A DNA stretch of 64,000 nt from Massilia sp. W12 (lineage in GTDB: Bacteria > Pseudomonadota > Gammaproteobacteria > Burkholderiales > Burkholderiaceae_D), in contig NZ_CP147776.1 in assembly GCF_037300705.1 (NCBI RefSeq), positions 4,216,001-4,280,000 of the forward strand. The letters are read 5' to 3'. Under the pieces are notes generated by a model that ran no database searches, was not told the DNA's origin, and was given only the letters and a program-made list of their open reading frames with translations. How positions within the stretch are numbered: position 1 is the first letter of the stretch; the number at the start of each line of letters is the position of its first letter. Position numbers and translations under genes: made by a program. Below, in pieces: positions 16,132 through 25,545 of the stretch.

Positions 16132-18162
16132 TCAGCGATACGCAGGATCTGCCATATTTCCCGCTGCTGCTTCACGCCGCAGCCACAAGCCCAGCTTGCG
16201 CCCCTCATCCTCCTGGAATGGGCGCCAATCATATTCCGCACTGATGGCCTGGTGAATCGTCTCCCAATTCGGATTATTCGCCTCATAGCGGCTCCAGACC
16301 AGATAGCGCACCTGGTTTTGCCGCAGAAACGCCAAGGGATCAGGCAATTGCCCCTCATACAACTCACGCATCTGCTTGGAGCGCAGCCAATTGCCCGGCG
16401 CGCCATTGCGCCACACGCTGATATGATGCGGCCACACCAGCAAAGCTTGCTGGCGCGCAAACAGCGCATACAAACCCTGATTGGTGTAGGCATCGCCCTG
16501 CCAGCTTTCCATCACCACCCCGCGCGGCGCCTGACGCAGCCAGCGCACCATATCGCCCACCGCCTGATCCCCGGTCATCCACTCGGTTCCGCCCAGCTTG
16601 CCGGCATAGGTGCGGCCACCGTGCACAAAATATTGCGCCGTGAAAAACGCCTGTGAACACAGCACGGCCAGCACGGCGGCGCACAGATAACGCTGCCAGC
16701 GCTGCTGCGCCCCCAGCGCCAGCGCGCCGCAAGCCAGCAAGCCGCCGCTCCACATATAACCCCACCATTTCATCGTGGTGTTGGTGCGCTCAAAGCGGTC
16801 GGCGCTGGCGTCATCCACAAATAAAAATTCGCCGGCCAGCAACATCGCGCCAAAACACAGCGCAAACAGAGTGGCGACAGGCAGGCGGCGGCGCTGCAAC
16901 CAGGCCAGGGGAAACAAAATCAACATCGGCCACATTTGCAAGAGGAAATTCGGCAGCGGCGTATGATCCACCGCCTGCGTGAGCCGGATTGCGGTCTGCG
17001 GCGGATAAGCCGAAAAATGCGTCAAATACGGATAAATCGCCAGGCCAGCCAGCAAGCCACCGCCAAACAAGGCCGCCCAATCCAGCCCCTGCTTGCGCCA
17101 GATACGCCAGCCGGCCCAGGCCGCCAGCAACAAGCCATGCAGCGGAACCACCCAGGCATTGGTGATCAACATCAGCGGCGCAGTCGCCGCCAGCAAAGCA
17201 TATTGCCAGCGCAGCGCAGTCCCCGCCGCCTGCTCAATCTGCAACATCAACAGCATGGCTAAAAACAGCAGGAAGAAGCCGCCCAGCGGCGGGTGATAAT
17301 CGCCCATATAGTAGTGATAGCCGAATACTTCCATCGGCAAATCGCGCACCTGAAAATCCGGGCTGGGCAAATCCGCTTGCGAGGCCGGCATAAACCAGCG
17401 TTTGCCGAATTCGGTATTGGCGCGCATATCGTAGGAGCCGATGAAACGCACCCCGGCCCACATTTCATCATTGGCGCGGTTCAAGGGCGCCGTCTGCTCA
17501 GACGGTTGCACAATCAAGCGCACAAATGGCGTGGCGCCAGTGCCGCCCAACGCCAGCGCAGCCAACAGCAACAGCGCGCCCCATTTGCGTTGCGGCAAAA
17601 GGCGCAGCACAAAGCCCGCCGCCAGCGACAAGCCAAGTCCCAGCAAGAGCACAAACGCGATGTTGTAGGCATATGCCGGCTCCCAGCCAAACCAGCGCCC
17701 CAGCAGCGCGGCGCCGTAATGCTGGAAGGAATAATAGAAATCGAAACGATAGCCGGCCAGCCAATAATCCGGCGCCGGCAGGCGCACGCCGTCATAATAA
17801 TTAGTGATGAAATACAGATCTGTCACCCGCTCCGAAGTCGGGTAAATCGCCGGAAACAGCCATTTCCACAACAAGCCCCAGGCGCAGCACAGACCGAACA
17901 CCGCCTCATCGGCCCAAGCCGCCGGCCAATCCGCACGCTTGCGCCAGATATATAAGGCCGCTGCCAGCGTGGAAAGCGGCAACAGCCATTGCAAGCGGCC
18001 TAAGCCGGAAAAATGCTCAATAAAGAAAAAGCCGGCAGTCAGCAGCAACACGCCGCCGGCGCGCGCCACTGCGGGCAAAAAGACAGGCTGCAACAAAAGA
18101 CGCAGCGCAAACAAATGCAGCCAGAGCAAGCCCAGGCTGAGCAGCAGATGGATTTGTTGCAT
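16132..18162 (-). CDS. DUF2298 polytopic membrane protein, probable GT-C-like enzyme
   Basis: A 676-residue protein with about 12-14 hydrophobic segments. The region DLYFITNYYDGVRLPAPDYW, followed by AGYRFDFYYSFQHYGAALLG (split here), is the signature loop of the DUF2298 (YYY) family, whose members resemble lipid-linked-sugar glycosyltransferases. A second soluble-looking part covers the C-terminal ~130 residues (GVVMESWQGDAYTNQG, FARQQALLVWPHH). Its biochemical role is unproven in the family. It is encoded just upstream of the PEP-CTERM gene on the same strand, which fits a cell-surface glycan context. Confidence 0.8.
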   Translation of the reverse strand: MQQIHLLLSLGLLWLHLFALRLLLQPVFLPAVARAGGVLLLTAGFFFIEHFSGLGRLQWLLPLSTLAAALYIWRKRADWPAAWADEAVFGLCCAWGLLWKWLFPAIYPTSERVTDLYFITNYYDGVRLPAPDYWLAGYRFDFYYSFQHYGAALLGRWFGWEPAYAYNIAFVLLLGLGLSLAAGFVLRLLPQRKWGALLLLAALALGGTGATPFVRLIVQPSEQTAPLNRANDEMWAGVRFIGSYDMRANTEFGKRWFMPASQADLPSPDFQVRDLPMEVFGYHYYMGDYHPPLGGFFLLFLAMLLMLQIEQAAGTALRWQYALLAATAPLMLITNAWVVPLHGLLLAAWAGWRIWRKQGLDWAALFGGGLLAGLAIYPYLTHFSAYPPQTAIRLTQAVDHTPLPNFLLQMWPMLILFPLAWLQRRRLPVATLFALCFGAMLLAGEFLFVDDASADRFERTNTTMKWWGYMWSGGLLACGALALGAQQRWQRYLCAAVLAVLCSQAFFTAQYFVHGGRTYAGKLGGTEWMTGDQAVGDMVRWLRQAPRGVVMESWQGDAYTNQGLYALFARQQALLVWPHHISVWRNGAPGNWLRSKQMRELYEGQLPDPLAFLRQNQVRYLVWSRYEANNPNWETIHQAISAEYDWRPFQEDEGRKLGLWLRREAAAGNMADPAYR

Positions 18163-18283
18163 GACGAGTGATGGATGCGGTTGGACGAAGGCCAGAGCGC
18201 AAGATGCCTGTAAATACCGGCGGCGTCAAGTGGTATGCAAGCGGTCTGCCCGATATGAAGATCCGCAGACCGCTGCACAAAAC

Positions 18284-19231
18284 TTACTGTTGTCCGCCAT
18301 TGAATTCGAGATCATCTTCGATATCGTAAATACGCGGCTTTTCGACTGGCGGCGGCGGCGCGCTCACCGTTGCATCCTGCGGGGCCGGATCGGGCAGGCG
18401 GTCCATGCCTTCAATCTGCTCCGGCAATACATTTTGCAAACTGAAAAAGCGCAGCGTGTTCAAACGCAATTGCGCTTCCAGCTGGGTAGCCGGCACCCGC
18501 ATCACCTTGGCCAGGGTTTCCAGCACGGCAGACAGATATTGCGGCTCGTTGCGATTATCTTCCGGGCGCGGATGCAGCGTGCGCGGCAGCAGGAAAGGCG
18601 CATCGGTTTCAATCATCACCCTGTCACGCGGCAAGAGGCGCACGGCTTTGCGCAAATCATCGCCGCGCCGCTCATCGCACACCCAGCCAGTGATGCCGAT
18701 ATGGCAATCCAGATTCAGATATTCGCGCATTTGCGCGGTGTTGCCGGTGAAACAATGCACCACCGCGCCCTTGAGCTTGGGCCGGTATTGTTTTAAGAGG
18801 GAGAAAAAGGGGTCGTGCGCATCGCGCTCGTGCAGAAAAACCGGCTTGCCGACCCGCACCGCCAATTGCAATTGCGCTTCAAAGCAATTCAATTGCTGAC
18901 GTTCAGAAGAAAACATGCGGTTATAGTCCAGCCCGCATTCGCCAATCGCCACCACCTGCGGCTGCTCAGCCAATTGGGCGATTGAAGCGGCGGTGCGGCC
19001 ACTCCAGTGTTTCGCATCATGCGGATGCACGCCGGCGGTGCAAGTCATGAAACCGGGATGTTTTTGCGCCAGCGCCAGCGCGTCACGGCTGGCGCGCTCC
19101 GACGTGCCGGTGATCACGATATGTTCGACCTTGGCTTCGCGCGCCCGCGCCAGCACTTGATCGAGATCGGCTTGAAAACGGTAATTCGTCAAATTGGCGC
19201 CGATGTCGATCAGCGCAGTTGGCTTGAACAT
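18284..19231 (-). CDS. tatD: TatD-family metal-dependent 3'-5' DNase
   Basis: A 315-residue TIM-barrel hydrolase. It begins DIGANLTNYRFQ, which corresponds to DIGVNLTSSQF of Escherichia coli TatD proper rather than the HxH start of YcfH/YjjV. Further matches are TAGVHPHDAKHW, AIGECGLDYNRMFS, HERDAHDPFF, VVHCFTGN, GITGWVCDERRG, IETDAPFLLPR and RNEPQYL. TatD is a Mg-dependent exonuclease linked to DNA repair and oxidative stress. The last ~50 residues (a proline-rich, acidic tail after LQNVLPEQIEG) extend beyond the usual length and have no recognised fold. Confidence 0.92.
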   Translation of the reverse strand: MFKPTALIDIGANLTNYRFQADLDQVLARAREAKVEHIVITGTSERASRDALALAQKHPGFMTCTAGVHPHDAKHWSGRTAASIAQLAEQPQVVAIGECGLDYNRMFSSERQQLNCFEAQLQLAVRVGKPVFLHERDAHDPFFSLLKQYRPKLKGAVVHCFTGNTAQMREYLNLDCHIGITGWVCDERRGDDLRKAVRLLPRDRVMIETDAPFLLPRTLHPRPEDNRNEPQYLSAVLETLAKVMRVPATQLEAQLRLNTLRFFSLQNVLPEQIEGMDRLPDPAPQDATVSAPPPPVEKPRIYDIEDDLEFNGGQQ

Positions 19232-19428
19232 TGCAAATACTTCCTGTTGGTCAATAATTCGCCGCTCCGGCTAGGCTCTCGATTTTATGGCGAAAAACCG
19301 GCGCAAGCCAGCGCACCATGCAGAAAACGGCGAATAATCTGCATCGCGTAGCGAAAAAACCGTGCAACGTCGTTTGCATACCACGTTGCACGGCATCAGG
19401 AAGCTGCGGTCAGGCCGCAGGTCGGGGC

Positions 19429-21288
19429 TTACTTCTTGGCGCGGCGCGCCAGAATCGTCTCCATCTCATCCATGATCGCATTCATGCGTTTGACCACGGC
19501 CTGATACGGCGCCGGGGAAGCCAGATCCACCCCGGCGCCCTTCACCAACTCGTAAGGATATTGCGAACCGCCAGCCTTCAAAATGCCCAGGTAACGCTCG
19601 ACCGCGCCCGGTTTGCCGCTCAAAATCTGATCGGCAAACATGGTTCCGGCGGAAATCGAGGTGGCGTATTGGAACACATAAAAACGGTTGTAGAAGTGCG
19701 GGATGTAAGCCCATTCGATGCCATATTTCTCATCGATTTTCATCACGCCTTCTTTTTCACCGTGATAGCGGCGCAGCAGATCGAGATAGATTTTCGACAA
19801 TTCCGCCCCGGTCAACGCCTCGCCCTTGTCAGCGCGCGCATGCACGGTGCGCTCAAAATCGGCAAACATGGCTTGACGGAAGAAAGTGCCACGGAAGTTT
19901 TCCAGCGAAGAGCCGAGATACAACAGGCGCTCATCATCACTCTTGGCCTGCTTCAACATATAGTCGAGCAACAAGCCTTCATTGGTAGTGGAGGCGATTT
20001 CAGCAGTGAAAATCGGATAATCAGCATTGATGAAAGTCTGGCTGCGGTTGGCCAGCCAGGAATGCATCGCATGCCCCCATTCATGCGCCAGGGTCGAAAC
20101 CGATTCATAGTCATTGTTGTAATTCATCAGCACGAAGGGGTGCACGTCATACACCGCGCCATTCATATATGCGCCGGAACGCTTGCGCGGACGCGGATAG
20201 ACATCCATCCAGCGATCTTGCAAACCTTTTTGCATACCGGCCACATAGTCCGCACCGAGCGGGCGGGCTGATTCGATCATCAGCTTTTTGCCCATTTCAA
20301 TCGGGTATTCAATCTTGGTGTCGAGCAACGCCGGATAGATATCGTGATAACCCAGGTCTGTCACGCCGAGCAATTTGGCGCGCAATTTGAAATAACGGTG
20401 CAGGGTTGGCAGGTTTTGATTGACTTGCGTAATCAATTGATCGTACACCGCCACCGGCAGCCTGTTTGCAAACAGCGCATCGGTGAGAGAATCGGGATGA
20501 TTGCGCACCTTGGCCATGACGCTGTCTTTTTTCAGCATCTCATAGAAAGTCACGCCGAAAGTGCGCTCAAATTCTTTCCACTTGCCCCAGAAAGCATCAA
20601 ACACCAGCTTGCGGTCAGCGCGCTTATTTTCGGCGCGGTACTTGGTGTAAGCCGATTGATCAATCGTGACTTCCTCGCCATTGCTCAATTTCACCTTGGG
20701 CCAGGGCATGTCAGCGTTGGAGAAAATACTGTAAGCCGCGCCCGCACTGTTGACGATGGGGCCGAAAGCGGCGATCAATTGTTCGCCTTTTTGATCCAGG
20801 GTATGCGGCGCAGCGCGCAAAATCTGATCCAGCGCGTGGCGGTATTGCAGCAATTCTTTATCTTGCGCAATCAATTTTTGCATGCGCGCGGCGCCGATTT
20901 TCAAAATTTCGGGACGCACAAAAGACAAGGCTTCATCAGCGCGGCTGGACACCGCTTCGCCCAGCTGCGTCATTTCCATCGAACTGGCTTCGCCGGTATC
21001 CTGATCCAGCAATTGCTGGGAATAGCTGTTGATGCGGATATTGCGCTTGGCGATATCGGTATATTGCTGCAGACATTTCTTCAAACTTGCCACCGACTTG
21101 CCCAACTGTCCCTGGCATTGCTTAAATTCCTTGATCTGGGCGTCAAGCTTGCCGATATCGGCCTGCCAGGCAGCGCGATCCGCATAGATATCAGACAATT
21201 TCCAACGGTCGTTTTCATTTTCGACAGCAGCAAAGGCAAGCGGCAGGGTCAGGGCCAGCACGGTGGCGAGCAAAGTTTTTTTTAACAT
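19429..21288 (-). CDS. pepF: Exported M3-family oligoendopeptidase F
   Basis: A 619-residue zinc metallopeptidase read from ATG 21288 (GGAA site upstream), which gives a clean signal peptide MLKKTLLATVLALTLPLAFA. The catalytic motif is STLAHEWGHAMHSWLA (HExxH), with the third ligand in ASTTNEGLLLDY. The region YESVSTLAHE and ENFRGTFFRQAMFADFE fit the PepF/M3B subfamily, which cuts short peptides. Most PepF proteins are cytosolic, so the signal peptide suggests a periplasmic role such as peptide scavenging. The gene is monocistronic. Confidence 0.9.
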   Translation of the reverse strand: MLKKTLLATVLALTLPLAFAAVENENDRWKLSDIYADRAAWQADIGKLDAQIKEFKQCQGQLGKSVASLKKCLQQYTDIAKRNIRINSYSQQLLDQDTGEASSMEMTQLGEAVSSRADEALSFVRPEILKIGAARMQKLIAQDKELLQYRHALDQILRAAPHTLDQKGEQLIAAFGPIVNSAGAAYSIFSNADMPWPKVKLSNGEEVTIDQSAYTKYRAENKRADRKLVFDAFWGKWKEFERTFGVTFYEMLKKDSVMAKVRNHPDSLTDALFANRLPVAVYDQLITQVNQNLPTLHRYFKLRAKLLGVTDLGYHDIYPALLDTKIEYPIEMGKKLMIESARPLGADYVAGMQKGLQDRWMDVYPRPRKRSGAYMNGAVYDVHPFVLMNYNNDYESVSTLAHEWGHAMHSWLANRSQTFINADYPIFTAEIASTTNEGLLLDYMLKQAKSDDERLLYLGSSLENFRGTFFRQAMFADFERTVHARADKGEALTGAELSKIYLDLLRRYHGEKEGVMKIDEKYGIEWAYIPHFYNRFYVFQYATSISAGTMFADQILSGKPGAVERYLGILKAGGSQYPYELVKGAGVDLASPAPYQAVVKRMNAIMDEMETILARRAKK

Positions 21289-21595
21289 CGGAGTTCCGCA
21301 GCAAAGTAAAAGGGAAGTGGCGCACGCGCCGGCCAGATCATGCAACCGGCAGCGCGTATATTGTAAGGAAATTTAACAACAACACGCGGATTTTGCGACG
21401 GAATGCATTTGCAAGCGCTTGGAATGCGCAAATCGCATTATTCCCCCTCCCCGCCCTGACGCCAGACCACGGTGGCAGCAAAAAGCGCTGACATGACATG
21501 CAGTGAGGCATGCAAATTTGCAGAATCAGAGCGCCTGCCTGATCAGCGCATGCCGCACCATCGCGGTAACCTCACTCTGTCGAAAGGACTGTCAA
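21289..21595. other. Divergent intergenic region
   Basis: About 307 bases between the divergently read pepF and response-regulator genes. It should hold both promoters. I see no confident operator or RNA. Confidence 0.4.
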
Positions 21596-22267
21596 ATGGA
21601 GCAAGAACGGCCACATATCATTCTGATCGACGATCATAAATTAGTCGCGCAGGCGCTTTCACATGTGTTAAGCAGTGAATATCGCGTCACCCTCGCCGCC
21701 AACCAGCGCGAAATGCGCCTGGCCATGCGCCAAACCCGTTTTGCAGTGGCCTTGCTGGACTTATTTTTAGCCAATGAAGGCGATGGTTTAAGCTTGCTGC
21801 CGGAATTGCTCAATCACAATATCAAAGTGCTGGTATTTGCCGACGCCAGCGACAAAGCCGCGATCCGCGCCAGCATCACCATGGGCGCGCATGGATATGT
21901 GGATAAAGCCGGCGAACTGCATCAGCTGCGCGCCGCGCTCAAGGCAGTCATGCAAGATCATCTGGCGTTTCCACAGGAATTGTTATCCGCCGCCTTGCGC
22001 GAGCCGCGCAATATAGTGCCGCAACTCAGTGAACGCGAGGTGCGCCTGCTGGACATGATGCTGGCCGAACCGATGCCATCCAACGAAGACATGGCCAAGC
22101 GCTTATTCATTTCCATCGGACGGGTGAAAAATTGCTTAACCGATCTGTACGCCAAGTTCAACGTTCAAAGTCGGCATGCGCTGGTGGCGGAAGCGCGGCG
22201 GCGCGGTTATTTTATCGGCATGCATCCGGCGCGCATGGCCGGCGGCGGGCGTCGCCGCAAACTTTGA
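21596..22267 (+). CDS. Orphan LuxR/NarL-type response regulator
   Basis: A 223-residue protein from ATG 21596, which has AAAGGA eight bases upstream. The receiver domain has IILIDDHK (acidic pair), AVALLDLFL (phosphorylatable Asp), VLVFADASD and VDKAGE (conserved Lys). The C-terminal helix-turn-helix reads LSEREVRLLDMM, then NEDMAKRLFISIGRVKNCLTDL and VQSRHALVAEARRRGY. In the recognition helix the usual T-V-K-x-H becomes GRVKNCL. No histidine kinase gene is adjacent, so it is an orphan regulator with unknown targets. Confidence 0.88.
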   Translation: MEQERPHIILIDDHKLVAQALSHVLSSEYRVTLAANQREMRLAMRQTRFAVALLDLFLANEGDGLSLLPELLNHNIKVLVFADASDKAAIRASITMGAHGYVDKAGELHQLRAALKAVMQDHLAFPQELLSAALREPRNIVPQLSEREVRLLDMMLAEPMPSNEDMAKRLFISIGRVKNCLTDLYAKFNVQSRHALVAEARRRGYFIGMHPARMAGGGRRRKL

Positions 22268-22287
22268 AATGCGTCCTGGCGCGGAAT

Positions 22288-23451
22288 TTATTCGGCAAAA
22301 ACCATGCGCAGCACTTCCGCATGCGCCCGGTCTGACAATTCGCCATCGGGTTTGAGCAAGCCGAATTGTTCCGCGTGCTTACTCAACCAGCGGTCGGCGG
22401 CAGCGCGCGCCTCATAAAGTTTGGTTGCAGGATGCTGCTCCATATAGCGCGTGGCGAATTGCCACACCGCCAGCGCCGCCACAATGCGCGGTGGCAAGTT
22501 CTGTCCGGCTTGTGCCTGCGCGCTTTCCTGCTTGAGCCCATACAGCAAAGCGCTTTGCTGCGCCAGCTGCACGCGCAACTGCTCGCATTCCTGCTGCCAT
22601 TGCGCCGAAGCGGCGCTGGTCTGGGCCAAGGTGTCGCGCAAATGGCGGGACTCAGCGTCCAAGGCGGCGGCCCTGGCTTCGCTCTGGCTGGCCAGATCTT
22701 TGGCGGAAACATCAGCGGCATGCACGGCGAGCAGTGCGAGTTGGCGGATTTCTGCTGCGCTGTTTTCGGCTGCTGCTTTCAGGCGGGCTTGTTCGTCAGC
22801 TTGGGCTTGCGCGGTAACTTTCGCTTCCTCGATATGGTGAAACCGAACTTTTAGCTGAGAAAAATCAGTGATCGAATTGCGTGCTGCAAAAATGACAAAA
22901 CAAACCCCTGCGCCAATGAGGATCAGATGTGTGTTTTTGATTGATGTTAGCCGAATAAGAATTGCTGCGAGTACACAGAAAGCAATTGCAAAATATGCTC
23001 GCTTTGCATTATTCCCCATTGGCGCTGAAATGGGACTGAAAAAAAATCTAAGCACACCAAATGCGGGCCAGTTCTCTACTTTTGGCTTCCAGCAAATACG
23101 AACCACCATCATAAGCAGCAAACTGGTTTGTATTACGGGCAATATGATTCTGAGCGTATTGTATGGCTCCCTTCCATCTATCCACATATATGAGCCATAG
23201 ACAATAAAAACGAAAAAGAAATCATAAGCAACGATTTCTCTTATGTCTTGCGAAAATGTGGATTTAGGTAATGCAAAGCACGCCAAAAAAAATAGGAGCG
23301 ACAGAATTATGCGTGTAATCATAATTACTTGGTCGTCGCCCTTCATGCTTACATCCACAGCCAAAGAAAGCGCCAACATGTAGGCATTCAAAGCCAAGTA
23401 AGCCTTCTTAGCTTCCAACTCGCTATGGATTTGTTCGTCAAGTGAATGCAT
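22288..23451 (-). CDS. Membrane protein with a C-terminal coiled coil, unknown function
   Basis: A 387-residue protein. After a short cytosolic start, residues ~20-205 carry about six hydrophobic segments (IILSLLFFLACFAL, FFFVFIVYGSYMW, ILPVIQTSLLLMMVV, FAIAFCVLAAILI, LILIGAGVCFVIF). Residues ~215-310 form an alanine/glutamine-rich coiled coil (AEENSAAEI-like, LRDTLAQTSAASAQWQQECEQLRVQLAQQ region). The last ~75 residues are a small helical domain. The membrane-coding half is clearly poorer in GC than the coiled-coil half, as if two pieces of different origin were joined. I do not recognise the family. A small ORF precedes it with only 5 bases between. Confidence 0.65.
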   Translation of the reverse strand: MHSLDEQIHSELEAKKAYLALNAYMLALSLAVDVSMKGDDQVIMITRIILSLLFFLACFALPKSTFSQDIREIVAYDFFFVFIVYGSYMWIDGREPYNTLRIILPVIQTSLLLMMVVRICWKPKVENWPAFGVLRFFFSPISAPMGNNAKRAYFAIAFCVLAAILIRLTSIKNTHLILIGAGVCFVIFAARNSITDFSQLKVRFHHIEEAKVTAQAQADEQARLKAAAENSAAEIRQLALLAVHAADVSAKDLASQSEARAAALDAESRHLRDTLAQTSAASAQWQQECEQLRVQLAQQSALLYGLKQESAQAQAGQNLPPRIVAALAVWQFATRYMEQHPATKLYEARAAADRWLSKHAEQFGLLKPDGELSDRAHAEVLRMVFAE

Positions 23452-23456
23452 ATTTT

Positions 23457-23624
23457 TTAAGTTTTTGGTGGTGGCAAGTGAGGTTCCTCACCAATCACTT
23501 GCATTCTTGGAAATTCAGTCCTGGTTTGGCTATGTCCTGCGGCACTCAGCGTGTGATTCTCCACTGGCAGTACGCCACCTGGGGCTGTGATCAAACCGTT
23601 TAAGTCAAGTAAGTCAAACATCAT
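23457..23624 (-). CDS. Small 55-residue ORF upstream of the membrane/coiled-coil gene
   Basis: Starts with two consecutive ATG codons behind GGAGTGC and ends TAA five bases before the ATG of the 387-residue membrane protein, so the pair looks like an operon. The product begins MMFDLLDLNGLITAPGG and ends GEEPHLPPPKT, with no signal peptide, membrane segment or cysteine. Support is the ribosome site and tight spacing; no homologue is recognised. Confidence 0.5.
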   Translation of the reverse strand: MMFDLLDLNGLITAPGGVLPVENHTLSAAGHSQTRTEFPRMQVIGEEPHLPPPKT

Positions 23625-24431
23625 GCACTCCAATCAGGTTGAAAACCACAGTGTGCGTGCATTTACTGTAAGACACAATTTCACCCTCACAATTTTTGTT
23701 CGTCCTCAGTCACACCAAAGTAACGCCCTTGTTTCCGCCATCCCCAAGCCGCGCGCCGCAGGCAATGCGTTTTTTTTGCAAGACCCGGACGAATGCGGCA
23801 AGGCTGATTTTTTGCGGCAGGAAAGACAAGCAAGTTTTTTCAGCCGCCGCCGGATTGGCGCGTAAAAACGCAAATGCAAGCATGGCGCATGGCATACACG
23901 GCAGCGCAAAAATAAGTGCTGATACTTATTCATGCATGACGGGCAACCCAAAGTATTGCCTAATGCCAGCGATAGTACAGAAAGCGAAAAAGTGTGTCAA
24001 ATCGTGTCAAAAATAAGTCAGCCATCATTCAAGCGGCCCGATTGTCTGTCATCGTCTTCATCAAACATCAGGCCAGCCAGCAGAACCAGACCACTCAATC
24101 CAAACGGGATTCAGGTCACGCTTTAAGACGCCCGCCACGCCACACACCCCGCTACTTGGCGGCATTAGGGACATGTGCTCTGCTGTAGTTTTGCTGCAAC
24201 AGGCGTTGCCACAGATCAACGCCACTTGCCAGCCACTGCAGACCACTTCCATTCCCTGAGCAAACCCATGCAATATGCATCTGCATATTTCCATACGGAA
24301 AGTTTAAAAATAAAAATAACCGGAATGCCTGACTATGTTATGATGTTCGACTTTATGGCATTTTTATTCACTTTTTCAGCCATAACTTGTCTTTTACTCC
24401 CTTCATCATAGACGCCTGTTTGGAGCGTGTC
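23625..24431. other. 807-base region without a recognised gene
   Basis: Short frames on both strands look like noise: none has a ribosome site together with a plausible protein. The right-hand ~180 bases are rich in A and T and include a near-palindrome ATGCAATATGCAT. This part probably holds the promoter of the protease-effector gene that begins at 24432. No tRNA or terminator is evident. Confidence 0.4.
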
Positions 24432-25532
24432 ATGCAAGCTGATTTTCATGCAGATTCCGTATTAAGCCGCAGTTTTTCCCAAGAAATGGCCAGCGCCGCC
24501 GCCTGTTTGAAAGCCGGCGGCTTTGATCCCGGCCAACAAGACCTCATCAAGCGCCTGGCCAAAGCGCTCGCCGATGACGGCCCCCACCCCGCCCATGCTG
24601 GCGCCCTGGATGACTGGCGCAAGCGTAAGCATTACCACTACAAGCGGGATTTTTTATTCCGCTATCAGCCGCATTTGGCGCAGGGGGCCGAAGGTGTGTT
24701 GATTGCAACAGGCGAGTTGAAATCTGGCAAAGCGCCGAAAGATGACCGCAAGTTCCGCCGAAAAATCGCTGCGCTCTGCTTTGCCCAGCATTTTTTTCTG
24801 GAAGCGCGCTATGGCGATCATCATGTTTGGGTGTTGGATTTGCCTTTCATTTACAAAGACTGGCCCAGCATACAAATTGCAAAAGCAAATCCCGGACAAA
24901 TTGATACCTTGATCAAGTTAAGCGAGGGGCGTCTGGAAGAAAAACACCGTGAGCAACTCGGCCAAGCTGTCACCCATGCTGCCGCCTATACCGAAAAAGC
25001 ACACGCCATGTTGTCGCAAGCCCAGCCCGGAAATCGGGCATGGGAAATCGCCAAGCGCTGGTTTGCCGATGAAGAAACCAGCGACGCCATGTTGCAAAAA
25101 TTCATTGGCGAGATGATGAGCGGCTTGCGTAAGTTCATTAATGTCTTGCGCTCGAACAAGATTGTGTTGTTGGATCATCCGCAGTTGCGTGGAAAAATAA
25201 TGACCCAGGATGACCGGGATTTATTCGAGGCGGAGGCCTTTGTTTTTAAGGGCAATGATCCGGTGTCAGCTATCTACATCCAGCAAGTTCTGTTTAAAGA
25301 AAACCCGATCGTCAAAGGACCGCGCAACTTTGCCCGTTTGCTGGTGCATGAAATCGCCCACCGGGAGCTGAAAACAGAAGACCATAAATCAGCAACAAAT
25401 GGCATCAAACCGACAAAGGGCCGCTTACCATTTGCGCAGACCTGCAATAACAGTGATAGTTGGGCTTTTTGCGTGATGGATTTAGCCGATATGCTTACGC
25501 CGCTGGAAATCGCGCGCGCCAGAATTATTTAA
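24432..25532 (+). CDS. Putative M35-like zinc metallopeptidase effector
   Basis: A 366-residue protein starting at ATG 24432, placed six bases after GGAG; a TTG fifteen codons upstream is possible. The C-terminal ~70 residues carry LLVHEIAHRELKTEDH and, further on, CNNSDSWAFCVMDLADML. An HExxH helix followed by an Asp and then an N-N/A-D-S/N-Y/W-x-F block is the arrangement of the aspzincin (M35, lysine-specific endopeptidase) fold. That domain is common at the end of bacterial toxins, including secreted effectors. The first ~270 residues are unrecognised, helical and without a signal peptide. Two related genes follow immediately, fitting a toxin-plus-immunity layout. Function as an effector is inferred. 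Confidence 0.65.
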   Translation: MQADFHADSVLSRSFSQEMASAAACLKAGGFDPGQQDLIKRLAKALADDGPHPAHAGALDDWRKRKHYHYKRDFLFRYQPHLAQGAEGVLIATGELKSGKAPKDDRKFRRKIAALCFAQHFFLEARYGDHHVWVLDLPFIYKDWPSIQIAKANPGQIDTLIKLSEGRLEEKHREQLGQAVTHAAAYTEKAHAMLSQAQPGNRAWEIAKRWFADEETSDAMLQKFIGEMMSGLRKFINVLRSNKIVLLDHPQLRGKIMTQDDRDLFEAEAFVFKGNDPVSAIYIQQVLFKENPIVKGPRNFARLLVHEIAHRELKTEDHKSATNGIKPTKGRLPFAQTCNNSDSWAFCVMDLADMLTPLEIARARII

Positions 25533-25545
25533 GGAGGATGAGGAC

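Noticed and set aside
18284-19231. TatD enzyme apparently missing its first HxH metal motif
   Set aside because: TatD proper starts with DIGxNLT in place of HxH, so this is normal for the subfamily.
23625-24431. Several 60-106-codon open frames in the gene-poor stretch
   Set aside because: None combines a ribosome site with plausible composition; all start and stop without regard to neighbouring genes.
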